Assembly: GCA_029550525.1 (NCBI GenBank) | Contig: JAKPHF010000077.1 | Coordinates: forward strand, 310,001-374,000 | Length of the DNA: 64,000 bases | DNA from: Planctomycetota bacterium | GTDB lineage: Bacteria; Planctomycetota; Phycisphaerae; UBA1845; PWPN01 | Direction of reading: 5' to 3' | In this document: piece by piece, positions 9,752 to 18,307 of the stretch | How positions within the stretch are numbered: the stretch's first letter is position 1 | How the letters are laid out: the number at the start of each line of letters is the position of its first letter | Notes under the pieces: model-generated | Seen by the model: the letters and a program-made list of their open reading frames with translations, nothing else | Told to the model about the DNA's origin: nothing | Database searches by the model: none | Made by a program: the position numbers and the translations under genes

Positions 9752-9908
9752 CTTGCGAAGGGCTGGTTCCTAGAATCCCGCTGAAATGGTCCTGCGTGAC
9801 GTATTCCTGTTCCGGTGCCCGCAAGCGTGACACGCGAAAGATGAATACGCGCTGCAAGGTTTGATACTCCCGACTTCGTCTTGGCCTCGAATACACGGAG
9901 GATGCCGC

Positions 9909-10241
9909 ATGGCTGGCCCGCACACGAAGGAATTCACCGATGCCAACTTTGAGGAAGAGGTATTGCAGGCGTCCGAGCCTGTGCTGGTCGATTTCTGGGC
10001 AGAGTGGTGCATGCCCTGCAAAGCGCTCGGGCCGATCATTGATGAACTGGCGACGGAGTACGCCGGTCGGGTCAAGGTAGGCAAGATCGATATCGACTCG
10101 AACCAGTCGTCCTCGGCGCGTTTCCAGATCAGCGCCGTTCCGACGGTGATTCTGTTCAAGGATGGCGAAGTGCGCGAGAAGTTTGTCGGCCTGCGTTCCA
10201 AGAGCGAGCTGGCCGCCTCGCTGGATCAGACGCTGGGCTAA
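9909..10241 (+). CDS. thioredoxin with WCMPC active site
   Basis: 110-residue single-domain thioredoxin. The active site reads FWAEWCMPCKALGP, so Met replaces the usual Gly between the two cysteines (Cys34, Cys37), which will alter redox potential or partner choice. The cis-Pro is in SAVPTVILF, and the KVGKIDID strand is normal. ATG 9909 follows GGAGG at the proper distance, so the longer upstream extension is not used. It is a cytoplasmic disulfide reductant and is followed by a strong terminator. Confidence 0.93.
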   Translation: MAGPHTKEFTDANFEEEVLQASEPVLVDFWAEWCMPCKALGPIIDELATEYAGRVKVGKIDIDSNQSSSARFQISAVPTVILFKDGEVREKFVGLRSKSELAASLDQTLG

Positions 10242-10274
10242 GCTTTCGCGACAACCACCGATTGAACTACTTCC

Positions 10275-10313
10275 ACGGAGCCGATCCGATTGGTCGGCTC
10301 CGTTCGCTTTTTT
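10275..10313 (+). terminator. rho-independent terminator after thioredoxin
   Basis: Perfect 10-bp stem ACGGAGCCGA/TCGGCTCCGT (10275-10284 with 10294-10303) followed by CGCTTTTTT, about 35 bp after the thioredoxin stop. Confidence 0.88.
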
Positions 10314-10494
10314 ACTCGTTTCATCGAGTCGTTGAATTGGCTCACCACGGAGACAGGGAGAATGCGGAGAAAACCGCTCAGCCGCTTGGCTCAACTCGTC
10401 TGCGCGTTACCGCGGTCCCACGAATTTTTGACCACGGATGGCATGGATAGACATGGATAAGCTGGTTCGCAGGCCTTTCTCGTTCGTGGTCAAC

Positions 10495-10661
10495 AAAAAA
10501 GAACCGCGTTGTCGTTGGCGCGACAACGCGGGTCATCTGCAAAACGGACCAACAACTCCCTTCCTCGTTCGGGCCGGAGAGGGGATTGCAGCGGAAGGGT
10601 TTATCCTGCTGTTGGCCCGCAAGCCAAGCCGTTGCGGCCTGGTTATGAGGCACATTGACAC
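10495..10661 (-). ncRNA. candidate structured small RNA of about 165 nt
   Basis: A minus-strand transcript is predicted because a sigma-70-type promoter lies just upstream and an intrinsic terminator ends it. Inside, a 9-bp stem (10610-10618 with 10546-10554, one G-U) encloses a 7-bp stem (10593-10599 with 10558-10564, CCCTTCC/GGAAGGG). A further hairpin CCGCAA...TTGCGG occupies 10618-10638 and partly competes with the outer stem. The terminator is an 11-bp perfect stem CCGCGTTGTCG/CGACAACGCGG (10504-10531) followed by TTCTTTTTTG. The size and long bulged hairpin recall 6S RNA, but I cannot show homology, so the identity is left open. Confidence 0.45.
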
Positions 10662-10666
10662 CGTCT

Positions 10667-10695
10667 TATTTATCATCTGACGGTCTACTTGTCAA
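10667..10695 (-). promoter_or_regulatory. sigma-70-type promoter of the candidate small RNA
   Basis: On the minus strand TTGACA (10695-10690) is separated by 17 nt from TAAATA (10672-10667). The -35 is a consensus match and the -10 is weak. The predicted start is near 10661. Confidence 0.5.
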
Positions 10696-10908
10696 CGATA
10701 AATTTGCTTTTGTTTTACGAGATGTTCGGGTCTGAAGGTGTGCTTGTCCGCTCGGCGGCAGTGGTCAGCGCCGAAGATTCTCGTTCAGTGGCGTCCGGCA
10801 GTCTGAAGCGTTCCTTCAATCAATGTGGGCGCGTGTGCGGGCTGCCACGGTTGTGATTTTCCACGACGTCGTTGATGCGTGATCATCGGCGCGCCGCATG
10901 CAACTTCT

Positions 10909-10946
10909 GAAAACGACAACGCCGGCGGATGAAGCCGGCGTTGTCG
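10909..10946 (-). terminator. terminator of the acyl-CoA operon
   Basis: Perfect 13-bp stem CGACAACGCCGGC/GCCGGCGTTGTCG (10914-10926 with 10934-10946) followed on the minus strand by TTTTC. It is 35 bp downstream of the CoA-transferase stop. Confidence 0.8.
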
Positions 10947-10980
10947 AATTTGTCGGTGTCGTTGGTTTCGCACAGGCGAG

Positions 10981-12864
10981 TCAGGGTCGCTGCGGGGTGC
11001 AATCGTCCGCCATGGACATGGCTACGTGAACGACACCCTCATCCGTGGTGGTTTCCACGTTCATGCCCGAGCGGTGGAAAATTTTCAGCATTCCGCTGTT
11101 TTCCGCGAGCACGTCGGCCGAGAACCGGCGGATGCCCTCGTTACGGGCGATTTCGACCAGCCGGCGGAACAGATAGCTGCCCAGCCCTTTGCGCTGCCAA
11201 TCGTCGCCCACCACGAAGGCCATCTCGGCCGTGCGCTTGCCGGGATCGGTCATGTACCGACCCACGCCGACGATCTCCATCCGCTCCTCGTCGCCGACGA
11301 CGCCTACCAGTGCCATTTCTGTGTCATAGTCCACGTTGCAGAACACCTGCAGCTTGTTGTGAGGCATGGCCTTGAGCTGCCCGTGATACCGCAGGTAGAC
11401 GGTCTGCTCGCTGAACTTGTAGAACATCTCGCGGACCTTGGGCTCGTCGTCGGGCCGGATGGGCCGCACGAGCACCTCGGTGCCGTCCTTGAGCGTGAAG
11501 TGGGTCTCGAGCTCGCTGGGGTAAGGGCGCCGGGTGGGCGGCATGATCTGGTCAGGATACACGATGCGGCGCCGCTTGGCTGCGTGCAGCAGCTCGGCCC
11601 GGAAATCGGGATGGGCAATGTTGATCAGCGACATGGCTCGTTCCCGCATGGTCTTGCCGTGCAGGTAGGCCACGCCGTATTCGGTCACCACGTAGTGCAC
11701 GTCGCCGCGGGTGGTGATTACGCCGGCGCCCTCGGCCAGCGTGGCGTTGATCCGGGACCGCAGGCCGTCTTTGGTCAGAGCGGTGCTGGGCAGGGCGATG
11801 ACCGGCTTGCCGCCGGCCAGGGCCGCGCCGCGGATGAAGTCGGCGTGCCCGCCGATGCCGCTGTAGAATTGCTGGCCGATCGAGTCCGCGCAGACCTGGC
11901 CGGTCAGGTCCACCTCCAGCGCGGTATTGATGGCCACGATCCGCTTGTGGCGGGCGATCACGAACGGGTCGTTCGTGTAGTCGCTGGGCCGCATTTCGAT
12001 CATGGGATTGTTGTCGATGAACTCGAACAATTCGCGGCTGCCGGCGGCGAAGCTGCCAACGACCTTGCCGGGGTTGAGCGTCTTCTTACGGCAAGTGATG
12101 TTTCCATTGCGGATGAGCTTCATCACGCCGTCGGAGAACATCTCGGTGTGGATGCCCAGGTCGTGCTTGTCGGTGAGGGCGTGCAGGACGGCGTCGGGGA
12201 TGCGACCGATGCCCAGTTGCAGCGTCGAGCCGTCCGGCACGATGCGGGCCACGTTGGTGGCGATCTGCCGGATGGTTTCGTCGCCTTCGTCCACCACCGG
12301 CCACTCCAGCAGCGGCTCGTCGTGCTCGACCAGGTAGTCCACCTGGCTGACGTGCACGAAGGAGTCGCCGTAGGTGCGCGGCATGTGCTTGTTCACCTGG
12401 GCGATCAGCAGCTTGGCCGATTCGGCCGCGGCCTTGGTGATGTCCACCGACACACCGAGGCTCATGAACCCGTGCTCGTCGGGCGGACTGACCATGATCA
12501 GGGCCACGTCGATGCCGACCTGGCCGGTTCGGAACAGCGCCGGCACCTGGGAGAGGAAGACCGGCGTGTAGTCCGCCCGGGCCGAGTTGACCGCCCCTCG
12601 CACGCTGTTGCCGATGAAGAACGCGTTGGCCCGGAAGCTGGCCGAGTACTTCGGGTCGGTGTACGGCGCGACGCCGAGCGTGAGAATCTGGACCACCTCG
12701 GTGTCGGAGATGCCGGCTCCCACCTCGACCATGGCTCGCACGAGGGCCTGCGGTTCACCGCACGCCGAGCCCACGTACACACGGTTGCCGCGGCGGATGT
12801 TGCTCACCGCGACTTCGGCCGGGACCAGCTTCTCCGCATACTTCGAACGCCAATCATTCGTCAT
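10981..12864 (-). CDS. acetyl-CoA hydrolase/transferase fused to a GNAT acetyltransferase domain
   Basis: 627 residues in two parts. Residues 1 to about 435 are a class I CoA-transferase of the acetyl-CoA hydrolase/4-hydroxybutyrate CoA-transferase type; LQLGIGRIPDAV, HTEMFSDGVMKLI and GQQFYSGIGGHADFIRGA are family blocks. Residues about 450-620 form a GNAT N-acetyltransferase domain (VRPIRPDDEPKVREMFYKFSE, WQRKGLGSYLFRRLVEIA, LAENSGMLKIFHRSGM). Known fusions of this kind move CoA between acyl groups; the GNAT part may regulate by acetylation, which is inference. Its ATG lies 3 nt after the stop of the CoA ligase gene, in the same frame (TGA TTC ATG), so it is a separate but cotranscribed product. 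Confidence 0.88.
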   Translation of the reverse strand: MTNDWRSKYAEKLVPAEVAVSNIRRGNRVYVGSACGEPQALVRAMVEVGAGISDTEVVQILTLGVAPYTDPKYSASFRANAFFIGNSVRGAVNSARADYTPVFLSQVPALFRTGQVGIDVALIMVSPPDEHGFMSLGVSVDITKAAAESAKLLIAQVNKHMPRTYGDSFVHVSQVDYLVEHDEPLLEWPVVDEGDETIRQIATNVARIVPDGSTLQLGIGRIPDAVLHALTDKHDLGIHTEMFSDGVMKLIRNGNITCRKKTLNPGKVVGSFAAGSRELFEFIDNNPMIEMRPSDYTNDPFVIARHKRIVAINTALEVDLTGQVCADSIGQQFYSGIGGHADFIRGAALAGGKPVIALPSTALTKDGLRSRINATLAEGAGVITTRGDVHYVVTEYGVAYLHGKTMRERAMSLINIAHPDFRAELLHAAKRRRIVYPDQIMPPTRRPYPSELETHFTLKDGTEVLVRPIRPDDEPKVREMFYKFSEQTVYLRYHGQLKAMPHNKLQVFCNVDYDTEMALVGVVGDEERMEIVGVGRYMTDPGKRTAEMAFVVGDDWQRKGLGSYLFRRLVEIARNEGIRRFSADVLAENSGMLKIFHRSGMNVETTTDEGVVHVAMSMADDCTPQRP

Positions 12865-12867
12865 GAA

Positions 12868-15045
12868 TCACTCCGACAAGATCACCCGGGCGTCGGCTAC
12901 CATGGCGCCTTGACCCCGGGGGTATACCATCAGCGGGTTGATATCCAGTTCCTTGATCTGCGGATGGCTCGTCACCAACTGCGACAGCCGCAGAAGGCAG
13001 TCGGCGATGGCCGCCATGTCGCTGGGCCGCTCGCCGCGCACGCCCTCCAGCAGACGGTAGGAACGAATATCCTTGATCATTTCGCCGGCCACGTTCTCGC
13101 GAATGGGGGCCAGCCGGAACGCCACGTCGCGCAGGGCCTCGGTGTAAATGCCGCCCAGACCGAACATCAACAGCGGACCGAACCGCGGATCGCGGGTCAT
13201 GCCGAGGATGATCTCTTTGCCCTTGGGGAGCATCTTCTGGACGAGCACGCCCCAGATCTCCACGTCGGCGCCCATGCGCTCCTTGACAGTGGCGATCATG
13301 TTGTTGAACCCGGTCCGAACTTCGTCATCGTTAGTGAGGTTCAACTTGACGCCGCCCACGTCGGTCTTGTGCAGGATCTTCGGTCCGGCGATCTTGAGCA
13401 CGACCGGGAATTCCATGCGGCGGGCCGCTTCGACAGCCTCGTCGGCGGTGCGGGCCAGACTGTAGGGCACGATGGGGAAGCCGTACTTCTCGAACACGGC
13501 CAGTGCCTTGACCTCGACCAGCTGGTTTCGGCCGGCGGCGAGTTCCTCGGCGAAGATGGCGTCCACCGCCTCGGCTTGAACGTCGAAGTGCTTGTAGCCC
13601 AGCGACGGCGAGCGAGTCCAGCGAGCGAAACGCTCGCGGACGGCCAGAGCCTGCATGGCATCCTCGGGGAACATGTACACCGGCACGTCGTGCTTGCGCA
13701 GCAATTCCACGCCCGGCGACACGTCCACCGCCCCCATGAAGCAAGCGACGATGGGCTTGTCGCAGAACTCCTTGGCTTCGCCGACTACTTCGGCGATCTC
13801 CACCACGTCGGTCATGGTCTGCGGCGTGACGATCACCACGATCTGATGCACGTTCGCATCGGCGGTCACGGCATCGAGGGCCGAGCGGTAGCGGTCGTGT
13901 TTGGCATCGCCGATCACGTCCACCGGGTTCTTGATGTTGGCCGCGGGGGGCATCTGGAACTTCAGCGATTTGAGCGTGTACTCGCCGAACTTGGCCAATT
14001 CCATGCCATTGCGGATGCAGGCGTCGGTGGCCATGATGCCGGGGCCGCCTGCGTTGGTGACGATGGCGGTTTGATTGCCCGCTGGCATGCGGTTATCGAG
14101 GAACACTGGGGCGAAGTTGAACAGATCCTCCACGCTGTTGACGCGGATGACGCCGGCCTGCGACATGATGGCGTCGTAGACTTCGTCGGAGCCGGCCAGC
14201 GAGCCGGTGTGCGACGCCGCCGCGGCCGCTCCCTGCGCCGTGCGCCCGGTCTTCATGGCCAGGATCGGCTTGGGGTTGCTGCCGTGCGTGATCTCGTAGG
14301 CGGCGTTAACGAAGGCCTGCCCGTCGGAGATGTCCTCGACGTACATCATGATGATATCGGTGTTGCGGTCGCTGGCCAGGCACCGCAGCAGATCCACCTC
14401 GGTCACGTCGCACTTGTTGCCGAAGCTGATGAAGCGCGAGAAGCCCAGGTGGTGTCCTTTGGCATAGTCCAGCAGAGCGGTGCACAACGCGCCGCTCTGG
14501 GAGATCAAGCCGATGCGGCCCGGGCGGGGCATGTCGCGGCCGAAACTCGCGTTCATGCGGACATCGGGGGCGGTGTTGATCACGCCCAGACAGTTGGGCC
14601 CGATGATGGACAGGCCACGCTCGTCGGCGATGGCCTTGATGCGGCGTTCCCGCTGAGCGCCTTCCTCGCCCACCTCCTTGAAGCCGGCGGAGATGATCAC
14701 CAGATGCTTGGTGCCGTGGTCGGCCGCCTCGAGGACCGCCTTCTCGACGGCGGGGGCGGGCAGGATGATCACGGCCAGGTCCACGTGGTCGTCAATCGCC
14801 GAAATACTCGGGACGCAGCGGGCTCCCATGATGCTCTTGGCCTTGGGATTGACCGGGTAGACCACGCCGGTATACCCGCCGAGGATGAGGTTGGACGGAA
14901 TCGCACTGCCCACCGTGCCGGGGGTTCGGGAGGCCCCGATGACCGCGATTGACTTGGGGGCGAACAGTGGCTCCAGGTCGCGGACCCGGCTCTGGGCCCC
15001 GCTGCCGTCGGCCTGCACCGCTGGATTGGCTGCACTTCGTGCCAT
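12868..15045 (-). CDS. ADP-forming acyl-CoA synthetase (alpha-beta fusion)
   Basis: NDP-forming acetyl/acyl-CoA synthetase of 725 residues that conserves thioester energy as ATP. The CoA-binding domain starts at about residue 25 (PKSIAVIGASRTPGTVGSA). The ligase domain carries the phospho-histidine loop ASHTGSLAGSD, and the C-terminal ATP-grasp half starts near 500 (FEKYGFPIVPYSLARTADEA) with PVVLKIAGPKILHKTDVGGV. ATG 15045 is preferred to an upstream ATG because AGGAG lies 10 nt before it. With the downstream CoA-transferase and the POR genes just upstream it makes a pathway from pyruvate or 2-oxoacids to acyl-CoA to acid plus ATP, typical of fermentative metabolism. Confidence 0.92.
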   Translation of the reverse strand: MARSAANPAVQADGSGAQSRVRDLEPLFAPKSIAVIGASRTPGTVGSAIPSNLILGGYTGVVYPVNPKAKSIMGARCVPSISAIDDHVDLAVIILPAPAVEKAVLEAADHGTKHLVIISAGFKEVGEEGAQRERRIKAIADERGLSIIGPNCLGVINTAPDVRMNASFGRDMPRPGRIGLISQSGALCTALLDYAKGHHLGFSRFISFGNKCDVTEVDLLRCLASDRNTDIIMMYVEDISDGQAFVNAAYEITHGSNPKPILAMKTGRTAQGAAAAASHTGSLAGSDEVYDAIMSQAGVIRVNSVEDLFNFAPVFLDNRMPAGNQTAIVTNAGGPGIMATDACIRNGMELAKFGEYTLKSLKFQMPPAANIKNPVDVIGDAKHDRYRSALDAVTADANVHQIVVIVTPQTMTDVVEIAEVVGEAKEFCDKPIVACFMGAVDVSPGVELLRKHDVPVYMFPEDAMQALAVRERFARWTRSPSLGYKHFDVQAEAVDAIFAEELAAGRNQLVEVKALAVFEKYGFPIVPYSLARTADEAVEAARRMEFPVVLKIAGPKILHKTDVGGVKLNLTNDDEVRTGFNNMIATVKERMGADVEIWGVLVQKMLPKGKEIILGMTRDPRFGPLLMFGLGGIYTEALRDVAFRLAPIRENVAGEMIKDIRSYRLLEGVRGERPSDMAAIADCLLRLSQLVTSHPQIKELDINPLMVYPRGQGAMVADARVILSE

Positions 15046-15350
15046 ACCCGTTATAGCTCCTGTAGGGAATGTTTGTCCGCTGTGACTGGCCCTGAAACTG
15101 GCCAAGCGGTCGTTCGCCCGCTTGGTTCCCTCGTGCACCGCGGACCAGCAGTCGGATTCAACGCCGTCGACCCGCGCACCGCGGGGCCGTTCCGGCAGGT
15201 CGGATTTGAAACGTCACTGGGTGTCAGAGCTTGCTGCGACCTCGAACGACGCCCGATCATATCGGACGGCCAGCTTGCCTTCAAACTTGTCATCAAATCG
15301 AGCTGCAAATCAACACGCCGGCTCCGCCTCCCGCGGGGGCGGTTGGAAAC
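15046..15350 (-). other. gap between POR operon and CoA ligase gene
   Basis: This 305-bp gap has no credible gene. An open frame on the minus strand (15051-15308) is in frame with the end of the POR beta gene but has no coding character. It contains the promoter at 15256-15284 and a leader of about 200 nt upstream of the CoA ligase ATG. I recognised no riboswitch in the leader. Confidence 0.5.
15256..15284 (-). promoter_or_regulatory. sigma-70-type promoter for the CoA ligase/CoA-transferase pair
   Basis: Minus strand TTGAAG (15284-15279), 17-nt spacer, TATGAT (15261-15256). Good matches to both boxes, with a predicted 5' leader of roughly 200 nt. Confidence 0.55.
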
Positions 15351-16325
15351 TCAAACGCCGGCTCGCTCGAGTCGACACAACTCGGCCCATTTGGCATCGA
15401 CCCATTTTTGCAATCGGTCCAGGCAATCTTCCCGGCCGGGCTCGAGGAGGTGCTGGAACCGGCCTTGCATCTGCACGTACTGGCGGACCGGTCGCGGCTG
15501 GGCCGGCCGATAAGTGATCCGGTATCGGCCGTTCTCGCATTCGTACAGCGGCCATGCGTTGCACTCGACCGCCAGGTCGGCCACGCTGAGCACGTCATCG
15601 GTGTGAGCGAGGCCCCAGCCCACCGGGCAACTCGACAGAACGTTCACGAACGCCGGTCCTTTCACCGCAATCGCCTTGGACAACTTAGCGATCATGTCCT
15701 GGTATCTGGCCACGCAGGCCTGGGCCACGTAGGGCAGGGCGTGAGCAGCCATGATCCACGTCAGATCCTTGGGGGCTTCGGTCTTGCCCGACCGCGCGGT
15801 ATGCGTGAACGCACCGGACGGCGTGGCGGAGGAGCGCTGGATGCCGGTGTTCATGTACGCTTCGTTGTTGTAGCAAATGAACGTCAGATCGTGACCTCGC
15901 TCCATTGCTCCCGACAGTGCCTGTAGTCCGATATCGTAGCTGCCGCCGTCGCCCGCGAATGCCAGCACCTTGATGTCGCGATCGGCGGGCAGCTCGCCGC
16001 GGGCCCGCCGGGCCCGGATGGCTGCCTCCACGCCGCTGGCCACCGCCGCCGCATTCCCGAACGCCGAGTGCAGGAAGGGGATGCGCCAGGCGTTGTGCGG
16101 GTAGATGGACGAGACCATTTGCATGCAGCCCGTCGCGAACACCACCACCGGCTCGCACCCGAGTCCTTCGCGGGCGGCGTAGATGGCGGCCTGAATCACC
16201 GTCGGAGCCGGACAGCCCGCGCAGGCGGCATGACCGGCCCCCAGCCCCCGCGCCAAACCCATGAACTCCTGGGGGATGAGCTTGCCTTCCTGTGGCAGCG
16301 TGCGTGTCTCTGTCGCGGATTCCAT
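15351..16325 (-). CDS. porB: 2-oxoacid (pyruvate):ferredoxin oxidoreductase beta subunit
   Basis: TPP- and [4Fe-4S]-binding beta subunit, 324 residues. TPP motifs GDGGSYDIGLQAL and NNEAYMNTG are present. Cluster ligands are the CAGC pair near residue 35, the Cys in ATGCMQM and the Cys in SSCPVGW, the pattern of pyruvate synthase PorB. It follows the alpha-gamma gene by 9 bp. The complex oxidatively decarboxylates pyruvate or another 2-oxoacid to acyl-CoA with reduction of ferredoxin in the cytoplasm; substrate is inferred from family resemblance. Confidence 0.93.
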   Translation of the reverse strand: MESATETRTLPQEGKLIPQEFMGLARGLGAGHAACAGCPAPTVIQAAIYAAREGLGCEPVVVFATGCMQMVSSIYPHNAWRIPFLHSAFGNAAAVASGVEAAIRARRARGELPADRDIKVLAFAGDGGSYDIGLQALSGAMERGHDLTFICYNNEAYMNTGIQRSSATPSGAFTHTARSGKTEAPKDLTWIMAAHALPYVAQACVARYQDMIAKLSKAIAVKGPAFVNVLSSCPVGWGLAHTDDVLSVADLAVECNAWPLYECENGRYRITYRPAQPRPVRQYVQMQGRFQHLLEPGREDCLDRLQKWVDAKWAELCRLERAGV

Positions 16326-16334
16326 GACGATGAC

Positions 16335-18254
16335 TCACATCTCCCGGATCACTTCGCGAGCCGCCCGATCCATGGCCCGGATGTTGCCCTGCAACACCTT
16401 CTCGCTGAGCCGCTTCATCTTGGCTCGAAACGCCCGCTTGATGCGCTCCCGATCGCCCAGCCCCAGGATTTCCGTCATGGCCGCGAGCATGGCGGTGTTG
16501 GGTCGATTGGTGTTGAACTCCGACAGGGCGATGCCCGTCGCGTCGAGCGTGTAGATGTGACGGCCGGTCAGACCGATCTGCCGGCGGATCTCGTGCGGAC
16601 TGCGCCGCGTGTTCACGATCAACGTGCCGTCTTCCGCCAGACGCTCCAGATCGGCCTGGAACACGTCCAACAGTGTCTCATCAAACACCACCACCACGTC
16701 GGGCGAGTAGATCTGCTCGCGATCGTCGATGGGTCGGTCGCTTACTTTCGCGTACGCCCGCACGGGAGCACCCGTTCGCTCGGGACCGTACGTGGTGGAG
16801 GCCTGGGCATACTGCCCGAGATCGATCATCATCTCGGCGATCAGATATGCACTGGTGCGGGCGCCTTGGCCGCCACGGGCCACCAAGACGATCTTGAGCG
16901 GGTGCCGGGAAGACTGGGAAGGATTGCGATAACCGTTGGTGCCAGCCAGTGTCTTGGTGCCCTGGTTGCCCACGTCCATGAAGTAGACCGGATCGCTGCT
17001 CGGCTGCGTGCCGCCGGCCAGGTCGAGCAGTTGCCGAAAGACACCCGTGATGTCGGCCGACGTGATGTCCCGGCCGCCGACGCCCATGACGGCGTTGGTC
17101 AGCATCGGCAACGATCCGCCGTTTCGCTGAATGTGCAAGGCCAGCGCGGCACTCGTCTCGACGAACAGCGGGCCACCTTGGCCCAGGTCGGGCGTCTTGT
17201 CGATGGCTGCCAGCGCCCGCAGCTTTCCACCGAGCAGCGTTCGGCATAACGCTTCGACCGGGAAGGGCCGGAACACTCGCAGCTTCACCATTCCCGCTGC
17301 CACGCCGCGCGAACGCAGGAGATCGACTACCGCCCGGACGGTTCCACACACCGAGCCCATGGCCAGGATGGCCACCTCGGCGTCGTCCATCCGATAGGCG
17401 TCGATCAGGCCGTAGTGGCGGCCGGTCAGCAGGCCGTATTCCTGTCCGATCTCTTCGATCACGGCCGGCGCCCACCGCATGGCTTCCGCTATCTGTGCGT
17501 ACAGGTTGGGGACGAAGTCGGGCAGGACCACCGGGCCCACCGCATGGGGGTTGTCCACGTCCAGGAGATCCACGGGCGGGATGAATTCGCCGACAAACGA
17601 TCGGGCCTCGGCATCCGAGAGCGTGAGCAACCGTTCCATTGTGTGGCTCACGATGAAGCCATCGTGACACACGGTCACGGGCAGCCGCAGTCGCTCGTCT
17701 TCCGCCACGCGGAAGGCCTGCAACGCGTTGTCGTATGCTTCCTGGGCGTTCTCGGCATGGAGCTGGATCCAGGCCGCGTTGCGGGCGAGCATGGCGTCGC
17801 TGTGATCGTTGTGGATGTTGAGCAACCCGCCGGCGTGGCGGTTGACCAGCGCGAGCACGGTGGGCAGCCGCAGCGCTCCGGCGTTCTGATACGCCTCCAG
17901 CATGTAGGCCAGACCGACGGCACTGGTCGCGGTGAACGTTCGGCAGCCGGCGGCCGCCGCCCCCAGCACGGCCGACATGGCCGAGTGCTCGCTCTCGGTG
18001 GTGATGAGTTCCGTCCGCACCGCGCCCTGATCGACGTACTCGGCGAACTTGTGCATCAACTCGGTCTGCGGCGCGATGGGATACACAGCCGTCACGTGCG
18101 GGTCCACCTGCTTGAACGCCAAGGCGACGGCGTCATTGCCGGTGAGCGCCTGAACTTGCCCGCGTCCGAGCTCCCGCGGCGGCGCGGACGCCGGCGGTGC
18201 CGAGCCGGTCGGCAGTTCATCGGCGGGCATCCAGGTTTTCAGTCGAACAGTCAT
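16335..18254 (-). CDS. porA: 2-oxoacid (pyruvate):ferredoxin oxidoreductase alpha-gamma fusion
   Basis: 639 residues. The alpha part (about 30-430) starts LTGNDAVALAFKQVDPHVTA and has YPIAPQTELMHKF with TTESEHSAMSAVLGAAAAG, the catalytic-domain signature. The gamma part (about 450-639) has LVARGGQGARTSAYLIAEM and RSGAP-like YGPERTGAPVRAYAK. The fusion differs from four-subunit enzymes with separate PorG. It sits between the delta and beta genes in one minus-strand operon. Confidence 0.93.
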   Translation of the reverse strand: MTVRLKTWMPADELPTGSAPPASAPPRELGRGQVQALTGNDAVALAFKQVDPHVTAVYPIAPQTELMHKFAEYVDQGAVRTELITTESEHSAMSAVLGAAAAGCRTFTATSAVGLAYMLEAYQNAGALRLPTVLALVNRHAGGLLNIHNDHSDAMLARNAAWIQLHAENAQEAYDNALQAFRVAEDERLRLPVTVCHDGFIVSHTMERLLTLSDAEARSFVGEFIPPVDLLDVDNPHAVGPVVLPDFVPNLYAQIAEAMRWAPAVIEEIGQEYGLLTGRHYGLIDAYRMDDAEVAILAMGSVCGTVRAVVDLLRSRGVAAGMVKLRVFRPFPVEALCRTLLGGKLRALAAIDKTPDLGQGGPLFVETSAALALHIQRNGGSLPMLTNAVMGVGGRDITSADITGVFRQLLDLAGGTQPSSDPVYFMDVGNQGTKTLAGTNGYRNPSQSSRHPLKIVLVARGGQGARTSAYLIAEMMIDLGQYAQASTTYGPERTGAPVRAYAKVSDRPIDDREQIYSPDVVVVFDETLLDVFQADLERLAEDGTLIVNTRRSPHEIRRQIGLTGRHIYTLDATGIALSEFNTNRPNTAMLAAMTEILGLGDRERIKRAFRAKMKRLSEKVLQGNIRAMDRAAREVIREM

Positions 18255-18307
18255 GGCTTATGTGCAACCCATCTCGATTGGCCGCGCGGTGTCGCCTGGC
18301 CGGGCGG

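Larger units (their letters stand above)
10314..10980. other. non-coding interval between thioredoxin and the CoA operon
   Basis: No convincing protein gene lies in these 667 bases: the short open frames have poor codon use and no ribosome-binding sites. The interval does hold a candidate small RNA on the minus strand (10495-10661), its promoter (10667-10695) and the minus-strand terminator of the acyl-CoA operon (10909-10946), each listed separately. I see nothing recognisable in 10314-10490 or 10700-10900. Confidence 0.6.

Noticed and set aside
10504-10531. The strong hairpin as a plus-strand terminator of the thioredoxin gene.
   Set aside because: The thioredoxin already has a terminator at 10275-10313, and the T-tract of this hairpin is on the minus strand.
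12858-12870. TGA between the CoA ligase and CoA-transferase frames as a Sec codon.
   Set aside because: Both flanking proteins are complete at normal length, and TTC-ATG with a GGAG site directly follows the TGA, so these are two coupled genes that share a frame.
11026-14952. A 1308-codon open frame on the plus strand.
   Set aside because: It is antisense to the CoA-transferase and CoA ligase genes. Its His/Asp/Val-rich composition is that of a GC-rich shadow frame and no domain is recognisable.
15051-15353. Long open frame after the POR beta TGA with a GC-rich hairpin.
   Set aside because: The predicted extension is Arg/Ser-rich with no coding bias, PorB is already full length, and the region contains a promoter.
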